Shown here piece after piece: positions 1-6,005 of a stretch of 15,790 nucleotides of DNA. The notes beneath the pieces were generated by a model. That model saw only the letters and a list, made by a program, of their open reading frames with translations. It was not told where the DNA came from and did no database searches. The position numbers and the translations under genes were made by a program. Each line of letters opens with the position of its first letter. The stretch's first letter is position 1. Source of the DNA: Planctomycetota bacterium (lineage in GTDB: Bacteria > Planctomycetota > UBA1135); NCBI GenBank assembly GCA_027623585.1, contig JAQBVK010000019.1, positions 1 to 15,790 on the forward strand, written 5' to 3'.

Positions 1-48
1 GAAAGCCGCGGTCGCGAACGGCGGCGAGCCGACGAAGACGAGGCGCAG
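1..48 (-). CDS. fmt: Methionyl-tRNA formyltransferase, N-terminal fragment (cut by window edge)
   Basis: Directly after the thioredoxin stop the minus strand encodes L-R-L-V-F-V-G-S-P-P-F-A-T-A-A-F and then leaves the window. This matches the start of Fmt, which formylates the initiator Met-tRNA (family pattern LRIVFxGTPxFA, the first strand and loop of the Rossmann-like formyltransferase domain). No ATG, GTG or TTG lies between the thioredoxin TAG (73-75) and this motif in the same frame. The only near-cognate starts are CTG at 46-48, giving M-R-L-V-F as in many Fmt proteins, and CTG at 58-60, four codons earlier. A G-rich stretch at 61-72 could act as a ribosome site for the latter. It follows the M50, scpA and thioredoxin genes on the same strand. 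Only about 16 residues are visible, so another formyltransferase-fold protein cannot be excluded. Confidence 0.6.
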   Translation of the reverse strand, partial: MRLVFVGSPPFATAAF

Positions 49-72
49 GTCCGAGTCCAGCGCCCCGCCGCC

Positions 73-396
73 CTAAATGTGCGGCTCGACGAAGGTCTTG
101 AACTGCGGGTAGCCCATCGCGCCGGTGTGGCGCGCGACTTCTTTCCCACCTTTGAAGAGCACGAAGCACGGGATTGCCATCACGCCGAGCGTGGAGGCCG
201 CGTCCGGGTTGTCTTGCGTGTTGTGCTTGACCACTTTGAGCTTGCCGGTCATTTCTTCGGCGAGCTTGTCAACGGCCGGGCCCATCGCGCGGCACGGGCC
301 GCACCATGGCGCCCAAAAATCCACCAGAACCGGAGTCGCGCTGTTCTTGACTTCGGCGTCGAAAGTGGTGTCGGTGACTTCGAGAACGTTGGACAT
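73..396 (-). CDS. trxA: Thioredoxin
   Basis: This is a 107-residue single-domain thioredoxin, the usual length, acting as a cytosolic dithiol reductant for protein disulfides. The active site is WCGPC at residues 31-35. The buried aspartate is D26 (V-L-V-D-F-W) and the cis-proline is P76 in A-I-P-C-F. There is no signal peptide, so it is cytoplasmic. One oddity is that the residue after the cis-proline, normally Thr in classical thioredoxins, is Cys77, so a third cysteine faces the active-site groove. The ATG at 394-396 is the natural start; no strong Shine-Dalgarno precedes it. It lies 51 nt downstream of scpA on the same strand and directly abuts fmt, so it is probably transcribed with both. 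It ends in TAG. Confidence 0.95.
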   Translation of the reverse strand: MSNVLEVTDTTFDAEVKNSATPVLVDFWAPWCGPCRAMGPAVDKLAEEMTGKLKVVKHNTQDNPDAASTLGVMAIPCFVLFKGGKEVARHTGAMGYPQFKTFVEPHI

Positions 397-447
397 GTCA
401 GGGATTCGGCCGCGGAGGGCGTTCGTGACGGATTCCGATTCTAACTC

Positions 448-1380
448 TCAGAGCGGCTCTTCGCCGACCAGTTCGCCGACTTCGGCTTCGCCGGCGAGCT
501 CCGCGCGGTCGAAGGAGCGGTCGAGGTCGTCGAGCGCGAGCGCGCTGGCGCCGTCCACGCGGCGGACCTCGAAGTCGCCGAAGGGCTGCTCCTGGTGGAC
601 GTCGATTTGCTGCTGCTTCGCAAGTTCCAGCAGCGCCACCAAGGTGTAGGCGGCGTCGCCGCGGTGCGCGCGCAACTCCACCATCAGGGTGCTCCACGAG
701 GTCGCCGTCACCTCTTGGAGCCGGAGCCACAACTCTTCGACGTAGGCGCGCAGCGGACGGCCAATCGGGCGGATGTGGTGGGCGCGCAAGAAACCGGTTT
801 CCTGCTCCAGCCGTGCGATCACGCGGAACAAGTCCCACACCGAAACGTCGCCCAGATCCCAGGTTTCGCTCTCAGCCTCTTCCGGCTCCGGCGTCGCGAC
901 GCGGCCGAGCCAGCGCCCACCCGCGGGCAGCAAACGCGCGCGCATCTCGCGGCGCGCGGCCAACTCGTCGGCAGCGCGGCGCAGCTCCTTGTAGGCGAGC
1001 AACTGCTGCACCAACTCCGCGCCCGGATCGAACAGCTCCTCTTCGGTGTCGATCTCCTCCTGCGGCAGCAGCGAGCGGCTCTTGATCGCCAGTAGCGTGG
1101 CGGCGATCACCAAATAGTCGGCCGCCTCGTCGACGTCCACGTGCGCCATGCTGCGCACGTGCTTGCAGAAGGCGTCGCACACCGTGACCAGGCTCACGAC
1201 GTGAATCTCTAACTCTTTGTCGCGAACCAACTGCAGCAACAGGTCGAGCGGTCCTTGGAAGACGCGCTCGAGGTGCACCGTGAAGGCGGTCGCCGAGTCC
1301 AGAACGTCCTCGTCGTCGCCGTCCGTGGCCGCGCCGAAGCGGGCGGACCTCGGAGCTTCGGGGTCCTTGGGCTCGATCAT
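448..1380 (-). CDS. scpA: Segregation and condensation protein A (kleisin subunit of SMC-ScpAB)
   Basis: The 310-residue product is the kleisin that bridges the SMC heads with ScpB in bacterial condensin and helps chromosome compaction and segregation. The family's N-terminal signature is at residues 41-49 (F-Q-G-P-L-D-L-L-L), followed by the helix that contacts the SMC neck. The second hallmark, A-A-D-Y-L-V-I-A-A-T-L-L-A-I-K-S-R-S-L-L-P, is at residues 86-106. The C-terminal winged-helix part lies at about 215-275. The first ~30 residues are an acidic extension and the last ~30 are also acidic. The reading frame stays open upstream, but the ATG at 1378-1380 overlaps the stop of the M50 gene by four bases (ATGA), so I place the start there, probably with translational coupling. 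ScpB and SMC are not in the window. Confidence 0.93.
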   Translation of the reverse strand: MIEPKDPEAPRSARFGAATDGDDEDVLDSATAFTVHLERVFQGPLDLLLQLVRDKELEIHVVSLVTVCDAFCKHVRSMAHVDVDEAADYLVIAATLLAIKSRSLLPQEEIDTEEELFDPGAELVQQLLAYKELRRAADELAARREMRARLLPAGGRWLGRVATPEPEEAESETWDLGDVSVWDLFRVIARLEQETGFLRAHHIRPIGRPLRAYVEELWLRLQEVTATSWSTLMVELRAHRGDAAYTLVALLELAKQQQIDVHQEQPFGDFEVRRVDGASALALDDLDRSFDRAELAGEAEVGELVGEEPL

Positions 1381-2051
1381 CGTTGCGGCATGGGCGGAAC
1401 CCAGGTGATCGGAAGCCGAGTGAGATCTGCCACCAAGCCGCCGACATAGCCGATGGCGAGGCCGAGGAGCTCGCGGAACTGCGGCACCAGGAACAGCAGA
1501 CCCAACAAGATCAGGATGCCGATCGGCTCCAGCGCCAGGTAGCCGCGTCGCGCATCGCGCGAGAGCATCGCCACGACGATGCGCGAACCGTCGAGCGGCG
1601 GGAGCGGCATCATGTTGAACACGAAGAGGACGACGTTGATCAGGATGCCGGCTTGCAGAATCGTCACGCCGCTCGATTCCTCGCTCCAGACTCCGGTGTG
1701 GATCAGGACCGAGAGCAACCCGGACCAGAAGAAGGCCTGCAGGACGTTGCTGGCCGGTCCGGCGAAGGCCACGACGGCGTTGTCGCGCCAAGGATTCTTG
1801 AAGTTCGCCAGATTCACCGGCACCGGCTTCGCTCCGCCGAACAGGAAGGGCGAGCCCACGATCCAGAGAATCGCGGGCAGCATGATCGTCGCGAAGGGAT
1901 CGATGTGAGGGATCGGGTTCAGCGTGACCCGCCCGAGCATGCGCGCGGTGGGATCGCCAAACCAGTCCGCGGTCAGCGCGTGCGCCGCCTCGTGGATCGT
2001 GAGGGCGAGCACCACGATCGAGATGACGCCAATGAGGACGAAAATGTCCAT
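1377..2051 (-). CDS. Site-2-type membrane metalloprotease (M50 family)
   Basis: This is a 224-residue multi-pass membrane protein of the M50/site-2 protease family, which cleaves substrates within the membrane. The zinc-binding HEAAH motif is at residues 20-24 inside the first transmembrane helix. The third-ligand motif N-M-M-P-L-P-P-L-D-G is at 146-155 within a later helix, and the family FAGPASN segment is at about 96-102. Hydrophobic segments are seen near residues 5-25, 54-72, 92-118, 130-150 and 172-190. It lacks a PDZ domain, as in the short Rv-like/YwhC-like subgroup rather than RseP. The ATG at 2049-2051 begins just before the first helix. It is first in the minus-strand unit with scpA (4-nt overlap), trxA and fmt, an M50-scpA linkage that is common in bacteria. 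The physiological substrate is unknown. Confidence 0.92.
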   Translation of the reverse strand: MDIFVLIGVISIVVLALTIHEAAHALTADWFGDPTARMLGRVTLNPIPHIDPFATIMLPAILWIVGSPFLFGGAKPVPVNLANFKNPWRDNAVVAFAGPASNVLQAFFWSGLLSVLIHTGVWSEESSGVTILQAGILINVVLFVFNMMPLPPLDGSRIVVAMLSRDARRGYLALEPIGILILLGLLFLVPQFRELLGLAIGYVGGLVADLTRLPITWVPPMPQR

Positions 2052-2085
2052 GAAATGGTCAATTCTGGGCCACTGCGGCCGTCCT

Positions 2086-2092
2086 TACAATA
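2086..2092. promoter_or_regulatory. Possible overlapping divergent -10 elements between the M50 gene and kdsD
   Basis: The only AT-rich patch of the 66-bp divergent spacer reads TACAAT on the plus strand (2086-2091) and TATTGT on the minus strand (2092-2087). Both resemble a sigma-70 -10 box (5/6 and 4/6 matches to TATAAT). They would place transcription starts about 20 bases before kdsD and about 30 before the M50 gene. No good -35 box is seen at 16-18 bp on either side, so this is a weak prediction from sequence alone. Confidence 0.3.
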
Positions 2093-2117
2093 GGATCCCG
2101 GCGTCCGCCGTTCCCGC

Positions 2118-3104
2118 ATGGACAAGGTACTGGATCCTGAACGCGCCCTGGCGCGGGGCCTCGAAGTCCTGCGGCTGGAAGCTGCGGCGCTCACCGCCCT
2201 TTCGGCGCGGTTGGGCGACCCCTTCCAACGCGCGTGCACCCTGATTCTGGGCTGTCGCGGACATCTCGTGGTCAGCGGCATGGGGAAGGCGGGGCTGATC
2301 GGCCAGAAAATCAGCGCGACCTTCGCCAGCACCGGCACTCCGAGTCACTTTTTGCATCCGGCCGAGGCCCTGCACGGTGACCTCGGACGCCTGCGGCCGG
2401 AGGACTTGGTGCTCGCACTCTCCAAGAGCGGCTCCACGCGCGAAGTGGTTCAACTCGTCCCGGCAGTGCGCGCGATCGGCGCCCGCTTGATCGCGATCTG
2501 CAGCGATGCCGACTCGCCGCTCGGCCATCACGCCGACGTCACCCTGGAACTTGGCGACGCGCCCGAGGCCTGTCCGCTCGGCCTCGCCCCCACCGTGAGC
2601 ACCACGATGATGCTCGCGCTCGGCGACGCGCTGGCGATGGCGGTGCTCGAAGGCCGTGAACTCACGCGGGAAGAATTTGCGCGCTATCACCCAGCCGGTT
2701 CGCTCGGCAGGCAGTTGATGCGCGTCGGCGAAATCATGCGCACCGGCGAGCACGTTCCGCTGCTGCACACCGGCGCGACGCTGCGCGATGCGCTCGAAGT
2801 GATGACCGGGACGCCGGGGCGGCCCGGCGCCGCCGTGGTCATCGACGCGAAAGGCGACCTGCTCGGGATCTTCACCGACGGCGACTTGCGCCGACTCGCG
2901 CGAAGCGGCAGCTTGCCGCTGCATGAAGCGGTGGACTTGCACATGGTGCGCGCTCCGCGCCACGCCTCGACGGAACAACTGGTCGGAGAGCTACTCCGCC
3001 TGGTGCGCGAGACGCACGTGGATCAATTGCCGGTGGTCGCTGAAGGCACGCGACGCGTAGTGGGTTTGGTGGACGTGCAAGATCTGCTGGAGGTCCGGCT
3101 GTGA
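2118..3104 (+). CDS. kdsD: Arabinose-5-phosphate isomerase (KpsF/GutQ family)
   Basis: The enzyme converts ribulose-5-phosphate to arabinose-5-phosphate, the first committed step toward Kdo, the sugar linking lipid A to the rest of LPS. The 328-residue product has the normal family architecture. An N-terminal SIS domain has G-M-G-K-A-G at 54-59, the H-P-A-E-A-L-H-G-D-L-G stretch at 80-90 and S-K-S-G-S-T at 102-107. Two C-terminal CBS domains follow at about 205-262 and 272-328, including I-F-T-D-G-D-L-R-R. The ATG at 2118 is the first start after the divergent spacer; no clear Shine-Dalgarno precedes it. Its TGA overlaps the GTG of kdsC. Being first in a run with kdsC and LPS-transport genes supports a Kdo role over a sugar-alcohol (GutQ) role. 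Confidence 0.94.
   Translation: MDKVLDPERALARGLEVLRLEAAALTALSARLGDPFQRACTLILGCRGHLVVSGMGKAGLIGQKISATFASTGTPSHFLHPAEALHGDLGRLRPEDLVLALSKSGSTREVVQLVPAVRAIGARLIAICSDADSPLGHHADVTLELGDAPEACPLGLAPTVSTTMMLALGDALAMAVLEGRELTREEFARYHPAGSLGRQLMRVGEIMRTGEHVPLLHTGATLRDALEVMTGTPGRPGAAVVIDAKGDLLGIFTDGDLRRLARSGSLPLHEAVDLHMVRAPRHASTEQLVGELLRLVRETHVDQLPVVAEGTRRVVGLVDVQDLLEVRL
3089..3094 (+). promoter_or_regulatory. Shine-Dalgarno site of kdsC
   Basis: GGAGGT lies 6 nt before the GTG at 3101, inside the last codons of kdsD. It is one of only two strong Shine-Dalgarno sequences seen in the window and fixes the kdsC start at the GTG that overlaps the kdsD stop. Confidence 0.75.
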
Positions 3105-3649
3105 GCCTTGGGCTCGCGGACGCCGACTTTCCGCCGGAGTTGCTCGCGCGCGCCGCCCGCGTGAAATTGTTCCTTACGGACGTGGATGGCTGTTGGACTG
3201 ACGGCACCGTGCGCGTGCACGACGACGGCAGCGAGAGCGTGCGGTTCCACATCCATGACGGCTACGGCGTGGTGCAAGCATTGCGCGCCGGGTTGGAGAT
3301 CGCGATCGTGAGCGGGCGCTCGACCAAGGCGGTGCGCCATCGCGCGCGCCGGCTCGGCATTGAAGAGATCTGGCTCGGCATCACCGACAAGGATGAAGTC
3401 GCGCGCAAGTTACTCGCCGACCGCGGACTCGCGCCGGAAGAGGTCGCCGCCATCGGCGACGATCTGCCCGACCTGCCGCTCTTTGCGCACGCCGGCCTGC
3501 GCATCGCGCCGCCCAACGCGGTCGCGGAGATCCGCGCCCGCGCCGACTGGATCACGCGCGCGCCGGGCGGCGGCGGCGCGTTGCGCGAGGCCTGCGCGTT
3601 GCTGCTTGCCGCGCGCTCGAGATCGGTTGCGGCCGAACGCGCGCCGTGA
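3101..3649 (+). CDS. kdsC: 3-deoxy-D-manno-octulosonate 8-phosphate phosphatase (KdsC, HAD family)
   Basis: This 182-residue cytosolic HAD phosphatase would remove the phosphate from Kdo-8-phosphate to give free Kdo. HAD motif I is D27-V-D29 within F-L-T-D-V-D-G-C-W-T-D-G. Motif II is the S71 of I-V-S-G-R-S. The motif III lysine is likely K97. Motif IV is G119-D-D-L-P-D124. The lack of a large cap domain and the D-V-D-G-x-x-T-D-G signature are typical of the tetrameric KdsC group. The GTG at 3101 overlaps the kdsD stop by four bases and has a good ribosome site. Its own TGA overlaps the GTG of the next gene. KdsA and KdsB, the enzymes acting before and after it, are not in this window. Confidence 0.93.
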   Translation: MSLGLADADFPPELLARAARVKLFLTDVDGCWTDGTVRVHDDGSESVRFHIHDGYGVVQALRAGLEIAIVSGRSTKAVRHRARRLGIEEIWLGITDKDEVARKLLADRGLAPEEVAAIGDDLPDLPLFAHAGLRIAPPNAVAEIRARADWITRAPGGGGALREACALLLAARSRSVAAERAP

Positions 3650-6000
3650 ATAGGCCGCTGTTCTGGATCGGAATCGCTCTCACCGGAACCGCGTTGATCG
3701 CCATGAGCGCGGACTTCGCCTCGCACGCGGCGCCCACGCGAGCGCCCGAATTGCCCACTCCGGAGGGCTTTCGAATGAATTTGAAGGGCGTCGGTCCGCT
3801 GGAAGTCGCGTTCCTCGGACGCGTCGAGCTCATCACCGATGAACGCGAGGAGGACGCCGGCGGCGGTGCGACGCGTGTTCCGCAATGGAAAGTGAACGGC
3901 TCAGATCCGGTGCCCGACGCGGCCGGCATGGCCATCCACGACACGCGCATCGAGGCGATGCAGCACGATCTCGATGGCGAGTCTCCGATGATCGCGATCA
4001 CGCCTCGCGCCTGGATCCCGCTCACGCGCAACCGCGGATTGTTGACGCCTGATCTCGACCGCACTTGGCGTCTGAGCGATCCGGTGCTCGACCTGCCGGG
4101 CTTCCGCCCCGGTCTGCGCATGACCGCGAGCGCTCGCGGAATGACCGAGTTGCGGCCGCGAGAGGAATCCATCCTCGCGCGCGGACCCTTCAAACTCGAA
4201 GCCGAGAACATCGAACTCAACGCCGCCGGTTTTAGCTACGACGCGAAGAGTCGCCGCGTGCGCTTCGAGCCATGGCAGGGCGAGGTGAAGTGGAGTTTCA
4301 CGGACGAACTCGGCCGCAGCTTGCGCGGCGTCAGCGATGCCAGCGGCGAGGTGGTGCCGCTCGACGACGGCGGGCTGCTGCTGCGCTTCAATGAAGGCCC
4401 GCGTGGCGTGCGCGCGTCGCTCCCTGCCAGCAAAGATCTGCCGCCGGCCACCGTGCTTGCGCGCAGCCTCGACCTGCGCTTCGCACAGGGAGTGAAGGGC
4501 GCCTGGCAGCCGCGCACCGCAAGCGCACGCGGCCCCCTGCTGCTCTCCGACTCGCGCGTCGCCTTCGAAGGCGAAGGCGCGGAAATCAAGTGGAGCGCCG
4601 TCGACGGCTCCTTGCTCGAAGCGCGCATCGAAGGACCACTCGCCGCCCATCCTTGGGCGCCGCCGCTGCAAGTCGCGATCGCACGTGAGAGCGCGGTGTA
4701 CGACGCTGCGACTGGCAGCGTTTCGTTGGACGGCCGCGCGTGGGCGTCGGACGCACGCGGATTCGTCAGCGCGGATTCGCTGCGCTGGGATGGAAGCACC
4801 ATGCACGCAAACGGATCGGTGCTCGCGCACGGCGCAGAGGGCACAGCCCTCGCCGAGCAGGCGCTTGCGAGCGAGAAGCAAGGACTCACGGCAAATGGCG
4901 CCGTGCGCCTACTGCCCACGCGCGGCATGTTGAAGGAACTCAGCGGTCCGACGCTCACCGTGACTCCGCAGAGTGAGGCCGAGTTGACGGGAGGATTTCA
5001 AGCGCGCGGCGAGCGCGAAGGCTTGCCTTGGACCTTGCGCGGAGAACGCATCCGCCAATGGGTCGAGGAAGATGGAAGCCGCCGGGCTGAGGGATTCGGC
5101 GCGCTGCTGTGGTCGGAACCAGGCATGCGGATCGAGGGCGAGCGCTTCAAGCAACTCGGCGAGCAGAGCTTTCGCTTCGAGGGCAGTCCGGCGCGGGTGT
5201 GGAGCGAACTGGACTCGGGAGGCGAAGCCCAGGCTTCGTTCCGACGCGCCGAGTACGACGCGGAGGCTCTTCACCTCGAGGGGGAACCCTGGCTCCTGCT
5301 GCCGGCCGAAGCCCTGGGTCTCTCGGGAGAGCCCGTCGAGTTGCGCGCGCGCACGGCGCGTCGGGTTCATGCCACGGGGGCTTGGAGCTTGGACGGAGGA
5401 GTCCAAGCAACCGGCGGGCTCCGAACCGCGGTGGATCGCGCGAGTTGGTCGCCGACCGAGGGCCTCCAACTCGAACGCAGAATCTCAGCGCCCCTGGTGG
5501 AAGGAACCTTGAAGGATGGCACGGACTTCTGGGTGACTGCCAGACAATTCGGCATTGATGCCGAACAAGTGGTCTCCTTGGAGGGTGCCGCCCATGGCCG
5601 CTTCACGCAACAGGACGGAGCCGTGCACGAATTCTGGGCTGAGCACCTCCGTGCCTCCGAATTCGGCGGTTATGCCGAAACGAATGCCCGGGTCGCCTCT
5701 CCCGTGGGTCAAGGGCGCGGGAACCGTTTGGAGTGGCGCCTCGAAGGCGGCGAGCTCATCTGGTTGAAGGCGAGCGGCAATGCGCACTTGGAGCGAGAAG
5801 ACATCACCGCAGAAGGCTCTCGCATCGAAGTCGATCAGGGCACTGGATGGATCGAAGCAGAGGGAACTCCAGAGCACCCCGCCTGGGCCCGCCTCGCTGA
5901 CGGCCGCGAAGTGCGCGCTGTCTGGCTGCGATACAACTCGCTTTCGCATCTCATCGAGTCGGGTCCGGTACGGCTCGCCACGCCCGAACAGCCCCGCTGA
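3646..6000 (+). CDS. Very large LptC/LptA-like periplasmic LPS-bridge protein
   Basis: The 784-residue protein starts with a short basic end (M-N-R-P) and one hydrophobic segment at about 5-21, then a long periplasmic part. That is the topology of LptC, but LptC and LptA are each only about 180-200 residues. The body is beta-rich, with repeated phrases of the OstA type: a strand, a 'gets tagged as scaffold' turn, then G-x-A/V. Examples are Y-D-A-A-T-G-S-V-S-L-D-G at about 345-356 and the C-terminal S-G-N-A-H-L-E-R-E-D-I-T-A-E-G near 705-720. The GTG at 3646 overlaps the kdsC stop; the lptD-like gene follows within a few bases. From position and fold type I infer that it spans from the inner membrane toward LptD, replacing separate LptC and LptA. 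No catalytic motif is seen. It could instead be an AsmA-like or otherwise unrelated beta-repeat protein. Confidence 0.68.
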   Translation: MNRPLFWIGIALTGTALIAMSADFASHAAPTRAPELPTPEGFRMNLKGVGPLEVAFLGRVELITDEREEDAGGGATRVPQWKVNGSDPVPDAAGMAIHDTRIEAMQHDLDGESPMIAITPRAWIPLTRNRGLLTPDLDRTWRLSDPVLDLPGFRPGLRMTASARGMTELRPREESILARGPFKLEAENIELNAAGFSYDAKSRRVRFEPWQGEVKWSFTDELGRSLRGVSDASGEVVPLDDGGLLLRFNEGPRGVRASLPASKDLPPATVLARSLDLRFAQGVKGAWQPRTASARGPLLLSDSRVAFEGEGAEIKWSAVDGSLLEARIEGPLAAHPWAPPLQVAIARESAVYDAATGSVSLDGRAWASDARGFVSADSLRWDGSTMHANGSVLAHGAEGTALAEQALASEKQGLTANGAVRLLPTRGMLKELSGPTLTVTPQSEAELTGGFQARGEREGLPWTLRGERIRQWVEEDGSRRAEGFGALLWSEPGMRIEGERFKQLGEQSFRFEGSPARVWSELDSGGEAQASFRRAEYDAEALHLEGEPWLLLPAEALGLSGEPVELRARTARRVHATGAWSLDGGVQATGGLRTAVDRASWSPTEGLQLERRISAPLVEGTLKDGTDFWVTARQFGIDAEQVVSLEGAAHGRFTQQDGAVHEFWAEHLRASEFGGYAETNARVASPVGQGRGNRLEWRLEGGELIWLKASGNAHLEREDITAEGSRIEVDQGTGWIEAEGTPEHPAWARLADGREVRAVWLRYNSLSHLIESGPVRLATPEQPR

Positions 6001-6005
6001 TCCTC

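Noticed and set aside
1383..2093. Plus-strand open frame antisense to the M50 gene
   Set aside because: The translation is dominated by Arg, Asp, Glu, His and Gln, while the opposite strand has the HEAAH and NxxPxPPLDG motifs and membrane helices.
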